Source: Acetobacter ghanensis (GTDB taxonomy: Bacteria > Pseudomonadota > Alphaproteobacteria > Acetobacterales > Acetobacteraceae). From it: 64,000 nt of DNA. Within the stretch, counting starts at the first letter, position 1, and each line of letters begins with the position of its first letter. The notes beneath the pieces were generated by a model. The model was not told the DNA's origin, did no database searches, and worked only from the letters and a program-made list of their open reading frames with translations. The stretch lies in the NCBI RefSeq assembly GCF_001499675.1, contig NZ_LN609302.1, positions 1,091,896 to 1,155,895 on the forward strand, written 5' to 3'. Made by a program: the position numbers and the translations under genes. Shown here piece after piece: positions 26,242 to 35,437 of this stretch.

Positions 26242-27390
26242 TTATTTCCTGTCCGATGTATCGCCGTTATTGGGAACAACCAGCCCGCTCACGCGGTTTC
26301 CGGGGCGTTCTGTCATGGTGGCAATACCTGTGTGCATGTTGATAATGGCCGCAGCCCCCTGAATCTGGTTTGGCCCACGTGTGATGTGCACGTTGCCAAC
26401 AACGCGGGCAATACCCGTATCTGGCACATACACGCCGCGTTCACCCGTTATGATTTCGGTCTGGGTACGGACCCAGACATGCCCAAAGGCGTTCACCTTT
26501 TCCAGCTTTTCCGACCCGGAGCTGAAAGGGTCGCCCGATGATGAGTCGTCGGTTTTGGGTTTGGTGTCCGCTGCAGTTTTGGGCGTGTTGTCACGCGTGC
26601 TGTAGCCGACCAGAACATCCGCGCGAATCTGCCTGTGGTCGTTGGTGGTAACAGTGGCGTCTCCCCGCCCGATGGAAATGTGATCCTGCGAGTAATATTC
26701 CATCGAATCGCGGGCCGTCATCAGGTCCTGCGGTGTTGTCAGCTTAAGGGCCTTGCCCGTCATGATCAGCACGGACTTGTCCATGTCATACACGGCCTTG
26801 TCGCCCCATGCCTGATCGGTCTGGGTAAAGATGTGGACGTGGCCTATGGCTTCCAGACGGTAAATCTCGTTTGACCCGGAATCCTGATCATCCTCCGCCT
26901 TGGCAGGTGTGGCAGGTGTGGCAGGTGTGGCAGGTGTGGCAGGTGTGGCAGGTGTGGCAGGTGTGGCAGGTGTGGTGCCGTTAGCCGTTTGTGTGGCTGC
27001 GGTCGGAGCCGGGTCGGGAGTTGGCTGGTCCGGCTGTACAGCGGGGGCAGGGGCGGCCTGTGCCGTCGTGCTGGTATTCGTGCCGGGTGCGGCGTGAGGC
27101 GTGACGGGCTGTTTTTTGCGGTAATAGGCAATCAGCTTGTCAGCGGTTACGGTCGCATTGTTCCGCACGGCTTTGGCCTGATTGTAGGCTGTTACCTTCT
27201 TCAGGTTCTGGTCCCAGTCAAACCCACCCAATGCGGTGACTATAATCTGCCCACCGTGGGACAGGTCGATGGCCTGCGCCTGTGCAGCGCCGTGGCTTGC
27301 CAGAACTCCGGCAGGCAAGCAGGCAAGCAGGCCAATGCGGCGGGCAAAGGCGCGCACAAAAAAAGCAGGGTGGGGTGTTCTTGTTGTCAT
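26242..27390 (-). CDS. lptA: LptA/OstA family LPS transport protein with minisatellite
   Basis: LptA-like proteins form the periplasmic bridge for lipopolysaccharide. The protein has 382 residues, about twice E. coli LptA. It starts with a signal peptide ending near AAQAQA and a first beta-repeat (ITALGGFDWDQ). A low-complexity linker rich in Pro, Ala and Thr runs from about residue 100 to 170 and includes eight tandem repeats of the triplet A-T-P. The OstA beta-jellyroll core follows from about residue 175, with further Ser/Asp-rich segments. It lies between lptC and lptB as expected. Confidence 0.9.
   Translation of the reverse strand: MTTRTPHPAFFVRAFARRIGLLACLPAGVLASHGAAQAQAIDLSHGGQIIVTALGGFDWDQNLKKVTAYNQAKAVRNNATVTADKLIAYYRKKQPVTPHAAPGTNTSTTAQAAPAPAVQPDQPTPDPAPTAATQTANGTTPATPATPATPATPATPATPATPAKAEDDQDSGSNEIYRLEAIGHVHIFTQTDQAWGDKAVYDMDKSVLIMTGKALKLTTPQDLMTARDSMEYYSQDHISIGRGDATVTTNDHRQIRADVLVGYSTRDNTPKTAADTKPKTDDSSSGDPFSSGSEKLEKVNAFGHVWVRTQTEIITGERGVYVPDTGIARVVGNVHITRGPNQIQGAAAIINMHTGIATMTERPGNRVSGLVVPNNGDTSDRK
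26901..26972 (+). repeat. Minisatellite, 8 perfect copies of a 9-bp unit in lptA
   Basis: The unit TGGCAGGTG is repeated eight times without a single mismatch over 72 bases. It is in frame and encodes a Pro-Ala-Thr tract on the minus strand. Changes in copy number would not shift the frame. Confidence 0.97.
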
Positions 27391-27393
27391 ACT

Positions 27394-28131
27394 TCAGGAT
27401 GCCTTTTTGCCGGCTGTGGCATCATTCTGGCGGTCATCATTCAGGATCAGGCGGCCGGGACCACGGAACTGGGCAAGACCATCGTGCTGGCTGAGCAAAA
27501 AGCCCTGCGCATCCAGCACGCCAAACGGTCCTTCCGCCCGCACCCATGAATCGGAGGTAATGATGCTGCGTTTGACGTCAACATCGGCAATGGGGGTGTG
27601 CATCATCAGGCCATCATCACGGTATAGGGTGACTTCTCCGGTCAGGTCGAGAATCTGCGCGTGCTGCATGTAAACGCCTTTTTCCGATCGGATCATAAGC
27701 CAGTCCCCGCCCTGCGTCAGAATATCCGCCACAGGGGCCGTTAGGTCCAGCCTGCTATCTGGGGCCTGATGCACCGTATCGGCTGTAATGGTGAACGGAC
27801 GGCCATGCTCATCCATCCCCCGGTAGGTCGCCCCGACCAGGTTCCCGCTTTCTATTTTAACCTTGCTTAGTTCCCGCATGGTGGTCTGGTTGGCGCTTAT
27901 CAGGTGTTCTACTTCCGGCCATACAGCTATGGCAGCCAAAAGCAGCAGAGCTGTGGCAGGCAACAGCCATTTGGCCCAGCGGAGCACCATGCGGCGGCGG
28001 GCCAGATTGGCGGCATCAGGCACCTTGCGCCTGATGGACGATGTGGCAAGCCGCTCGCGCTGCTGTTTTACATCCACCCCGGAGCGGGCAAAATCCTCCC
28101 GCTGTGGGCGTTTGTCGGGCGTGTCTGTCAT
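27394..28131 (-). CDS. lptC: LPS export protein LptC
   Basis: A bitopic inner-membrane protein of 245 residues that hands LPS to LptA. After about 48 basic cytoplasmic residues there is a single membrane helix (WLLPATALLLLAAIAVW), then a periplasmic OstA-like domain. The start codon overlaps the kdsD stop by four bases, and the lptA start is three bases downstream. The chain kdsD-lptC-lptA-lptB is transcribed as one unit. Confidence 0.92.
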   Translation of the reverse strand: MTDTPDKRPQREDFARSGVDVKQQRERLATSSIRRKVPDAANLARRRMVLRWAKWLLPATALLLLAAIAVWPEVEHLISANQTTMRELSKVKIESGNLVGATYRGMDEHGRPFTITADTVHQAPDSRLDLTAPVADILTQGGDWLMIRSEKGVYMQHAQILDLTGEVTLYRDDGLMMHTPIADVDVKRSIITSDSWVRAEGPFGVLDAQGFLLSQHDGLAQFRGPGRLILNDDRQNDATAGKKAS

Positions 28132-29141
28132 CCCACGCCTGCCCGGATCAGGTCGTGCAGGTGCACAACCCCAATAGGCCTGCCTGCGGGGTCCAGAACA
28201 AAAAGGGCTGTAACCGGCCGCCTGCGCGCATTCATGACCCGCAGCGCTTCGGAGGCGAGGGCATCCGGGTCTATGGTCAGCGGCCTTGGGTTCATAATGT
28301 TTGTTGCCAGTGTGGTTGTAAGGTCGTGGTCCAGCGCGCGGCGCAGGTCTCCATCCGTGATCAGCCCCGCCAGTTCCCCATTCTGCCCCACAATGCCCAC
28401 GCAGCCTAGCGCCTTGTGAGTCATTTCCATAATGACATCCCGCATGGGCGTATCAGGTGCGGTCAGCGGCATGGCGCTGCCTGTGTGCATGACATCCCGC
28501 ACAGTGCGCAGGCGTGCGCCCAGCCTGCCACCGGGGTGGAAGGCCCCAAAGTCGGATGCGGTAAACCCCCGTTGCCGGAGCAGGGCCACGGCCAGAGCAT
28601 CGCCAAAGGCAAGCTGCATGAGCGTGCTGGTGGTGGGGGCCAGCCCCATGGGGCACGCTTCTGGCATGGCAGGCAGGGTCAGGGCCAATGTTGCCGTGGA
28701 GGCAAGGGTGGACGTGGCCTTGCTGGTCACAGCCAGCAGGGGTTGGCCGGTCCGCAGGGCGTGGGTTGTAATATCGCCCAGCTCCGTGGTTTCACCCGAG
28801 TTGGAAAAAGCTAGAATGGCGTCACTGGGGAGTACCATGCCCAGATCCCCGTGCGAGGCCTCGGCCGGATGCACGTAGAGGGATGGTGTGCCAGTGGAGG
28901 CCAGTGTGGCCTGAATTTTGCGGGCGACATGCCCAGACTTGCCAATGCCCGTAACCACCACCCGGCCCTGAATCCCCAGCAGAATGGCCACGGCCCGACC
29001 AAATGCGCCACCCAGACCGTTTGGGTCTTCCAGCGCACGGGCCAGCGCATCCAGCCCGGCCTGTTCTGTACGCACGGTGGCGGCTGCATCCATGCAGGGC
29101 GTGGACGGGGCATCAGCACGGAGGGAGTGGGGGGATGTCAT
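28128..29141 (-). CDS. kdsD: Arabinose-5-phosphate isomerase (KpsF/GutQ family)
   Basis: Makes D-arabinose 5-phosphate, the precursor of Kdo in the LPS core. The 337-residue protein has an N-terminal sugar isomerase (SIS) domain (about residues 45-190, with GIGKSGHVARKI and FSNSGET) and two C-terminal CBS domains (about 215-335). It is first in the Lpt operon, tying sugar supply to LPS transport. Confidence 0.94.
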   Translation of the reverse strand: MTSPHSLRADAPSTPCMDAAATVRTEQAGLDALARALEDPNGLGGAFGRAVAILLGIQGRVVVTGIGKSGHVARKIQATLASTGTPSLYVHPAEASHGDLGMVLPSDAILAFSNSGETTELGDITTHALRTGQPLLAVTSKATSTLASTATLALTLPAMPEACPMGLAPTTSTLMQLAFGDALAVALLRQRGFTASDFGAFHPGGRLGARLRTVRDVMHTGSAMPLTAPDTPMRDVIMEMTHKALGCVGIVGQNGELAGLITDGDLRRALDHDLTTTLATNIMNPRPLTIDPDALASEALRVMNARRRPVTALFVLDPAGRPIGVVHLHDLIRAGVG

Positions 29142-29187
29142 GCGTCAGGTAGGTCCGATGGGCAGGGAATGCCAGATACGCCTTTGC

Positions 29188-29847
29188 TCAGGCACGATGG
29201 GAGAAAATATCCGGGTCTTCATAACCCATCATGTCCAGCCGAGCCCGCGTGGGTAGAAAATCATAACATGCTTGTGCCAGATCGCGCCGGTTTTCGCGGT
29301 CCAGCAAGGCGGAAAGTTTATCCCACAGGGCGTGCAGGTAAAGCACGTCCGATGCAGCGTAAGCCAGTTGTTCGGGTTTAAGCTCGGGGGCGCCCCAGTC
29401 CGAACTCTGCTGCTGTTTGCTCAGGTCAACGCCCAGTAGGTCACGGCACAGGGCGGCCAGTCCGTGGCGGTCCGTAAATGTGCGAACCAGCCGGGCTGCA
29501 ATTTTTGTGCAGACAACGGGGCTGACCGTAATGCCCAGCGCATGTTGCAGAATGCGAACATCAAAGCGGGCGTAGTGCATGATTTTGGTCAGGTTCGGGT
29601 CTGCCAGCACCCGTTTGAGGTTAGGGCAGTCATACCCCTGTCCGCCAAGCGAGGGGGGCAGAAGCTGGACCAGATGCGCCGTACCATCTCCGCTGGAAAT
29701 CTGCACAAGGCACAGCCTGTCCCTATGGGGGTTAAGGCCCATAGTTTCCGTATCCACGGCAATGGAACCGGTAAAGGTCAGGCCGTCTGGCAGGTCATTT
29801 CTGTACAGGGTAATGGCGCCCGCACCTGGGCCCTGAGCTGCGGACAT
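29188..29847 (-). CDS. rnd: Ribonuclease D, short form (3'-5' exonuclease)
   Basis: A 219-residue DEDD-family nuclease with only the exonuclease domain. Motif Exo I is VDTETMGLNP, Exo II lies around MHYARFDVRILQ and Exo III around YAASDVLYLHALWDKL, giving the DEDDy set. The C-terminal HRDC domains of E. coli RNase D are absent, as in many alphaproteobacteria. It precedes kdsD by 46 bases. Confidence 0.9.
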   Translation of the reverse strand: MSAAQGPGAGAITLYRNDLPDGLTFTGSIAVDTETMGLNPHRDRLCLVQISSGDGTAHLVQLLPPSLGGQGYDCPNLKRVLADPNLTKIMHYARFDVRILQHALGITVSPVVCTKIAARLVRTFTDRHGLAALCRDLLGVDLSKQQQSSDWGAPELKPEQLAYAASDVLYLHALWDKLSALLDRENRRDLAQACYDFLPTRARLDMMGYEDPDIFSHRA

Positions 29848-30005
29848 GAGGCGCTCCTGTTTTGCTGTTGCGTCTGGTCAGTTCTGCATCAGACGGATAC
29901 AGGCGCAGGGGGGGAATGTCCATTCCCTCCGCAGGGGATAGGCGGAGACCCCGCTCATGCGCTAGGGGAGAGGCATAGAGATCCAGAACCCGGAACAGTT
30001 TGTCC

Positions 30006-30830
30006 ATGCAAAACCCACGCAAAGCCGCACGTCCCGCACGCCGCTCCCGCTCATCTGGCCATGGTGGCGGAGGGCGCGAGGGTACGTCCTCCGCCCCGGC
30101 GGGCAAATGCTGGCTGTTTGGCACACATGCCGTGGCCGCAGCGCTGGCCAACCCACGCAGGGTGTACGAACGCCTGCTGGTGACGGAGGCCGAACATCCG
30201 GCACTGGCGGAGGCTGCTCAGGCAGGTGGGCGTGGTTTACGCGTAGCACCAGAGCTTGTGCAACGTGCCAGGTTGGATGACCTGCTGGGGCCAGATGCCG
30301 TGCATCAGGGTGTGGCCATGCTGGCGCATATTCTGCCGTCACTCACGCTGGAAGAGGCGCTGGAGCGGCCTGGCCCTGTGCTGGTGCTGGATCAGGTCAC
30401 AGACCCGCGCAATGTGGGGGCTATTCTGCGGTCTGCCGCAGCGTTTGGGGCAGCCTGCATTGTGGTGCAGGACCGCAATGCCCCGGAGGAAACCGCCGTG
30501 CTGGCCAAGGCGGCTTCCGGCGCGTTGGAAACGGTGCCGTTCGTGCGGGAGGTTAACCTCTCCCGCGCTATAGAAATGCTCCAGAAGGCTGGGTGCTGGA
30601 CCGTGGGGCTGGACGCCGGGGGGAGTATTCTGAATGGCGCCGGTTTTGAAGGACGTCGCGTTGCCTTGGTGCTGGGAGCGGAGGGGCGCGGCCTGCGCCG
30701 CCTGACGCGGGAAAGCTGTGATGAAATTGCCGGTCTGTACATGCCGGGCGAGATGGAAAGCCTGAATGTGTCGGTTGCAGCAGCAGTTGGGCTTTACGAG
30801 CTGGTACGGCGTGGCATGCCCGCAGCGTAA
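30006..30830 (+). CDS. rlmB: 23S rRNA guanosine-2'-O-methyltransferase RlmB (TrmH family)
   Basis: A SPOUT-fold methyltransferase of 274 residues from ATG 30006; a TTG at 30000 would add two. A basic N-terminal tail precedes the L30-like substrate domain (FGTHAVAAAL). The C-terminal SpoU motifs are VLVLDQVTDPRNVGAILRSA, LGAEGRGLRRL and MESLNVSVAAAVGLYE. The choice between RlmB and another TrmH-family target is by overall architecture. Confidence 0.88.
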   Translation: MQNPRKAARPARRSRSSGHGGGGREGTSSAPAGKCWLFGTHAVAAALANPRRVYERLLVTEAEHPALAEAAQAGGRGLRVAPELVQRARLDDLLGPDAVHQGVAMLAHILPSLTLEEALERPGPVLVLDQVTDPRNVGAILRSAAAFGAACIVVQDRNAPEETAVLAKAASGALETVPFVREVNLSRAIEMLQKAGCWTVGLDAGGSILNGAGFEGRRVALVLGAEGRGLRRLTRESCDEIAGLYMPGEMESLNVSVAAAVGLYELVRRGMPAA

Positions 30831-32056
30831 CAGCCCGCCGCAACAAAAAAGCCAACATAATAACCAATATCGGCTCCACCCAGCCACCGGGCAATGGGGC
30901 CGGTATAAAGGCTGCTGGTGGAAAACAGGCCAATCGTCAGGGCGGAAGTCAGGGTGAATATGGTTGCTCCGCGTGTCCATCCTTTTTGGGCAGGGCGGAG
31001 CGCATGGTCCGTGCAATACCAGTCTGCCAGCACAATGCCGGTCCACGGTGCAATCCAGTACATGGTGACCATCAGGTAATCGGTATAAAAAGTGGCGTAG
31101 CGCCCCGCTCCGGCAACGGCCAGCCCGTAACCCAGTGTGGCCGTTAGTATGGCTGCGGCAACACGGGGGATATGGAACCCGGCGGAAATAAGGCTGTAGC
31201 TGGCTGTGTTGTCGTTAAACGAATTGCCAGTAATGGAAGATAGCGCAATGGCGGCCAGTGCAAACGTGCCAAGAGGCCCCAGAGTATGCTGGAGCGAGGC
31301 AATAACCGCCGTGGGGGATGCATCGGCCACGCTCCCTGCTGAAATAAGCCCCAAAATTTGGAAAGGAATGGCCGAGGCAAGCAACCCGGCCAGTGCAAGC
31401 AGCACAACCTTTGTCGGGCTGGAACTGGCAGGCAGATATCGCGTGTAGTCTGAGGAATAGGACGCCCATGAGAGGTTGAAGCTAACCAGCACACCAACTG
31501 CCAGCAAAAATGTGGTGACGCTAACAGGGTGGTGGATGCTCAGGGGAGCCTGCCCGCGGATGGCAAACACAATGCCAATCAGCCCAAAGGCAAACAACAG
31601 GAACGCGCCCAGATACTTTTGCAAAGCCTGCACAACATGGTGGCCGTAGATGGAGGCCAGCATCTGGACCCCAGCCAGCACGCCAAGGGCCAGCCAGAAT
31701 GGCAGGCGCACCCCGCCTGTAAGCAGAAGGGCAATCAGGGCTGTGGCGGCTGGTACGTTGTTCACCGCATCCCACCCCACGCAGTAAATCCAGTTCAGGA
31801 ATGCAGGCAGGCGTAGCCCTTTTTGCCCCAGAGCGCGGCGGGATGCCTCCATTTGCGTCAGCCCGGTGGATGGACCAATGGCAGCGGCCAGCGCAACCGG
31901 CAATGCGCCAATAAGGTTGCCAATAAGAACGGCGGCCACGCCGGTTTTGAAGTCCAGCCCCATACTAACCAGCAAAGCCCCGGTTACCCAGCCTCCCGGC
32001 CCCAGATTGGGGGCAAAATGACTCCAGAAGACGCGGTCCATCTTCATGGTTTTCAA
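30794..32056 (-). CDS. NCS1-family nucleobase permease (cytosine/purine type)
   Basis: A 420-residue inner-membrane transporter with about twelve helices, related to cytosine, purine and allantoin permeases. The early helix with SHFAPNLGPGGWVTGALL and the region AFLNWIYCVGWDAVNNVPAATAL fit the family. The only start in frame is TTG 32056, which leaves almost no cytoplasmic N-terminus. The missing part may be in the overlapping small frame 32053-32142. The substrate is not determined. The 3' end overlaps the convergent rlmB gene by 37 bases. Confidence 0.8.
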   Translation of the reverse strand: MKTMKMDRVFWSHFAPNLGPGGWVTGALLVSMGLDFKTGVAAVLIGNLIGALPVALAAAIGPSTGLTQMEASRRALGQKGLRLPAFLNWIYCVGWDAVNNVPAATALIALLLTGGVRLPFWLALGVLAGVQMLASIYGHHVVQALQKYLGAFLLFAFGLIGIVFAIRGQAPLSIHHPVSVTTFLLAVGVLVSFNLSWASYSSDYTRYLPASSSPTKVVLLALAGLLASAIPFQILGLISAGSVADASPTAVIASLQHTLGPLGTFALAAIALSSITGNSFNDNTASYSLISAGFHIPRVAAAILTATLGYGLAVAGAGRYATFYTDYLMVTMYWIAPWTGIVLADWYCTDHALRPAQKGWTRGATIFTLTSALTIGLFSTSSLYTGPIARWLGGADIGYYVGFFVAAGCYAAGMPRRTSS

Positions 32057-32142
32057 CCGTTGTTGGGCACAGGCTCACGCACGGCGGCGGCGGACATCTC
32101 TTCCATTATGGCATGGGCGCGGGGGCCTGCATCCTGCGTCAT
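32053..32142 (-). other. Possible out-of-frame N-terminus of the NCS1 permease
   Basis: A 29-codon frame starting at ATG 32142 ends with EPVPNNG then a stop that overlaps the permease start. NCS1 permeases often have a Glu-Pro-Val-Pro-like motif just before the first helix. Adding one base near 32055-32060 would fuse this peptide to the permease. This is plausible but unproven. Confidence 0.4.
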
Positions 32143-32190
32143 GTCTGGGGACTTTCGGCAAAAGGCGGCGGAAAAACGGGGGAGGCGTGG

Positions 32191-33009
32191 CTAGCTCAGG
32201 TCCGGTTCGGGCATACTGCCAGCGGCTCCGGCTGGCTGGTTGTTATAGTAGGATTCTGCCAGCCTGATGGGCAACAGGTCCATAAAGCGGGAGCCAGCCA
32301 CCAGCCAGAGCGGAAAAGTAATGCGCCGCTCATTGCGCGCAAGCCCCCGCAGAATACGGCGGCATGCGCTGTTAACATCGGTCAGGCTCGGCATGGGGAA
32401 CGTGTTACGCGCGACCATGGGCGTATCCAGAAAGCCGCAGACAACCGAACTGAGCAGAATACCAGCTTTTTTGGCATTCCCTCCGGTGGCAACCATAAAG
32501 CGGTCCACCGCAGCCTTGGCCGCGCTATAGGATGGAGTGCCGGGAAAGGAGACAAGACCCGCCACGGAGGAAATGGCGCAAATACGCCCACGCATACCAT
32601 CTGCCGCACGGGGCTGGTGCTGCATCAGTTCCAGTGCAGGCAGCACAGTATTGAGCACCCCGATCAGGTCTGTTTCAAAAATCCGGCGGATCTGAGCTTC
32701 AGGTTCGGTGGCGGGTTGGTCCGGTCCAAGGGGCTTGCGGGTGCCGCCGGTAATGCCCGCGCAGGCCAGAACCATGTCCAGCCCTCCGGTGCCATGCACC
32801 CACTCCGCCATGGCGGCACTGTTTGCCACGTCGCAGGCTTTTAGGTGGACGGCGGCACCCCGGCTTATGCAGGCGCGTGCTGTTTCTTCCAGCCGTTCTG
32901 TGTTGCGCCCGCCTAGCCAGAGCTTGCGCCCCGGACGTGCCAGCGTAAGGGCCAAGGTGCGGCCCAGCCCGGATGAGGCGCCTGTAATGAGGATGCTGTT
33001 GTGTTTCAT
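32191..33009 (-). CDS. Short-chain dehydrogenase/reductase
   Basis: A classical SDR of 272 residues from ATG 33009 (start MKHNSILITGASSGLG). The cofactor motif TGASSGLG is at residues 9-16, the ACAG motif follows near residue 82, and the catalytic Ser and YxxxK are in the segment with SSVAG and YSAAKAAVDR. Arg residues after the second strand suggest NADP use. The substrate is unknown. The upstream extension of the frame lies over the gmk leader and is not supported. Confidence 0.88.
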   Translation of the reverse strand: MKHNSILITGASSGLGRTLALTLARPGRKLWLGGRNTERLEETARACISRGAAVHLKACDVANSAAMAEWVHGTGGLDMVLACAGITGGTRKPLGPDQPATEPEAQIRRIFETDLIGVLNTVLPALELMQHQPRAADGMRGRICAISSVAGLVSFPGTPSYSAAKAAVDRFMVATGGNAKKAGILLSSVVCGFLDTPMVARNTFPMPSLTDVNSACRRILRGLARNERRITFPLWLVAGSRFMDLLPIRLAESYYNNQPAGAAGSMPEPDLS

Positions 33010-33117
33010 GGTGGTGTCAGCCTTCCTTGTTGCATAGAGCGCGGTGGCGCAGCATGGCCGCTTCTGGCATGAAGGGGCAAGACCGTAAGTTTGAACAGGC
33101 AGGGTGTGGAAAACAGT

Positions 33118-33768
33118 ATGGCGCACAATGGAACAGCTCATCCGGGTAATGCAACACGGCGGGGGGTCTGCCTTGTTATTTCCGCTCCATCGGGTGCGGG
33201 CAAATCAACTATTGCCAACGCCCTGCGCGCATCGGACCCTAAATTGAAGCATTCTGTTTCCGTCACAACACGCCAGCCCCGTCCGGGGGAAAAGGAAGGG
33301 GTGCATTACTATTTCCGCACCATGGAGCAGTTTGAGGCCATGGCGCAGGCGGGGGAACTGCTGGAATGGGCAACGGTGTTCGGGCGCGGCTATGGTACCC
33401 CACGCGCCCCTGTGGAGGCCGCCCTTGCCGCCGGGTATGACATGGTGTTCGATATAGACTGGCAGGGCCACCGACAAATCCGTGAAGCACTGCCCGATGA
33501 TGTTGTCAGCCTGTTTGTGCTGCCGCCATCGCTTGCCGAACTCGAACGCCGTTTGACGGGCCGGGGTTCCGACCACCCGGATGAAATTGCCCGCCGTATG
33601 GCTGCCGCGCGGGACGAAATTTCGCACTGGCGGGAGTTTGACTCCGTTATCATCAACAGCGAACTCGACCGTGCTATTGATGAAGCGCGGTCCGTGCTGG
33701 TGGCGGGGCGTCTGCTTACGCGCAGGCAGACCGGCCTTGCAGACTTTGTGGCAACATTTGATGCCTGA
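33118..33768 (+). CDS. gmk: Guanylate kinase
   Basis: Converts GMP to GDP. ATG 33118 gives 216 residues. The P-loop is SAPSGAGKST (about residues 23-32), the GMP-binding region includes TTRQPRPGEKEGVHYYF and the LID region follows. An in-frame TTG nine codons upstream is less likely. It stands alone between the divergent SDR gene and dnaB. Confidence 0.96.
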   Translation: MAHNGTAHPGNATRRGVCLVISAPSGAGKSTIANALRASDPKLKHSVSVTTRQPRPGEKEGVHYYFRTMEQFEAMAQAGELLEWATVFGRGYGTPRAPVEAALAAGYDMVFDIDWQGHRQIREALPDDVVSLFVLPPSLAELERRLTGRGSDHPDEIARRMAAARDEISHWREFDSVIINSELDRAIDEARSVLVAGRLLTRRQTGLADFVATFDA

Positions 33769-33839
33769 AAAACAGGCGCTATCCTGTGTTCAGCCCCTGA
33801 GCGCCCAATCCGTATTCGTGACAGACCAGTAAAGTGACC

Positions 33840-35336
33840 ATGACAACAGAGACAGACAAACCAAAGGAAGACGGTCTGCTGGGTTTGACCCTGCGCCAGC
33901 CTCCAGCCAATATTGAGGCGGAACAGGCGCTGCTTGGTGCATTGCTGACGAATAACCGGGCCTATGACCGGGTTTCCGACTTTCTGGCAGGCGAGCATTT
34001 TGCCAACCGTGTGAATGGCCAGCTTTATGCGGCCATTGCCCGCAGGATAGAAAACGGCCAACTGGCCGACCCTGTGACCATGCGGGCGGAACTGGAAAAT
34101 TCCGGTATGCTGGATAGCGTTGGCGGCATGGCCTATCTGGCCAAACTGCTGACATCCATGGTCGGTATTATCAACGCCGGGGATTACGGGCGGGCCATCC
34201 ATGATGCGTGGATACGCCGCCAGTTGATTGATATTGGCGAGACCGTTGTTAACAACGCATTTGGCGCCACAGGGGACCTGTCCGGCCCGGACCAGATTGA
34301 GGCGGGGGAAGAAGCCCTGTTCAAACTGGCGACCGAAAAGGGCAAGGAGGGGGATTTTGTCTCCTTCAACAAGGCTCTTACCGGGGCCATTAACGTTGCG
34401 GCCCTTGCTTTCCAGAGCGAGGGGCATGTTACCGGGCTAACATCCGGCCTGCGGGATCTGGATAAAAGGACTGGTGGGCTGCACCCTTCGGATCTGCTTA
34501 TTCTGGCAGGGCGTCCGGCTATGGGTAAAACGGCGCTGGCAACAAAAATAGCGTTTTCCGCCGCCCGTGCACTGATGGACGAGGCAGAGGAAAAAGGCGG
34601 TAAGCCCAAAGGGTCTGTTGCCATTTTCTCGCTCGAAATGTCAGCCGAACAGTTGGCAACACGTATTTTGTCCGAACAGGCCGAAGTTTCGGGCGAGCGG
34701 ATCCGCCGGGGTGATATTGGGCAAAAGGAGTTCGACCGGTTTGTGCGGGTCAGTCATGAACTTTCCCGCCTGCCTTTGCTGATTGATGATACGCCAGCCA
34801 TCTCGCTCTCCGCCATGCGCACACGCTGCCGCCGTCTCAAGCGCACGCAGGGGCTGAGTCTGGTTGTTGTGGATTACCTGCAACTTATGCGGCCCTCGGT
34901 CGGTACGCGTCCGGAAAGCCGTGTGCTGGAAATTTCCATGATTACGCAGGGGCTCAAGGCCATTGCGAAGGAACTGGAAGTGCCGGTTATTGCGCTTTCT
35001 CAGCTTTCCCGTCAGGTGGAAAGCCGAGAAGACAAACGCCCCATGCTGTCTGACTTGCGTGAATCCGGCTCTATTGAGCAGGACGCTGACGCCGTGATGT
35101 TTGTTTATCGTGATGAATATTACCTGCAACAGCGTATGCCCAAGGAAACAGCCTACGATTCCATGGACAAATACGCCGTTGCCATGGACGAATGGCAGCG
35201 CAAGATGGGGCTGGTCCACAACAAAGCCGAGCTTATTCTGGAAAAGCAGCGTCATGGGCCGACAGGCACCATTAACCTGTTCTTTGAAGGCGAATACACG
35301 CGTTTTGCCGATCTGGACAATATTCACGAGCACTAA
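33840..35336 (+). CDS. dnaB: Replicative DNA helicase DnaB
   Basis: The ring helicase at the replication fork. It has 498 residues from ATG 33840 (a GTG at 33834 adds two). The N-terminal DnaG-interaction domain starts near PPANIEAEQALLGALL (about residue 20). The RecA-like motor has Walker A GRPAMGKTALA and Walker B VVVDYLQLM, plus the SQLSRQVE and KQRHGPTG motifs. No intein is present. A strong terminator follows. Confidence 0.97.
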   Translation: MTTETDKPKEDGLLGLTLRQPPANIEAEQALLGALLTNNRAYDRVSDFLAGEHFANRVNGQLYAAIARRIENGQLADPVTMRAELENSGMLDSVGGMAYLAKLLTSMVGIINAGDYGRAIHDAWIRRQLIDIGETVVNNAFGATGDLSGPDQIEAGEEALFKLATEKGKEGDFVSFNKALTGAINVAALAFQSEGHVTGLTSGLRDLDKRTGGLHPSDLLILAGRPAMGKTALATKIAFSAARALMDEAEEKGGKPKGSVAIFSLEMSAEQLATRILSEQAEVSGERIRRGDIGQKEFDRFVRVSHELSRLPLLIDDTPAISLSAMRTRCRRLKRTQGLSLVVVDYLQLMRPSVGTRPESRVLEISMITQGLKAIAKELEVPVIALSQLSRQVESREDKRPMLSDLRESGSIEQDADAVMFVYRDEYYLQQRMPKETAYDSMDKYAVAMDEWQRKMGLVHNKAELILEKQRHGPTGTINLFFEGEYTRFADLDNIHEH

Positions 35337-35374
35337 GCGTATTGGCCACCAAGTGGTCTGGGCTGTGCCTTAAC

Positions 35375-35413
35375 AAAAACCCGGCTCCTCCATTATGGGA
35401 GCCGGGTTTTTTG
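35375..35413. terminator. Terminator after dnaB
   Basis: AAAACCCGGCTCC and GGAGCCGGGTTTT arms with an 8-base loop and a run of six T. An A run on the left makes it potentially bidirectional for the convergent channel gene. Confidence 0.88.
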
Positions 35414-35437
35414 TTTTACCGTTTGGTGTCGCAGTGG

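Noticed and set aside
26901..26972. Short tandem repeats considered as a CRISPR array
   Set aside because: Units are 9 bp, directly adjacent and without spacers, and they encode part of LptA.
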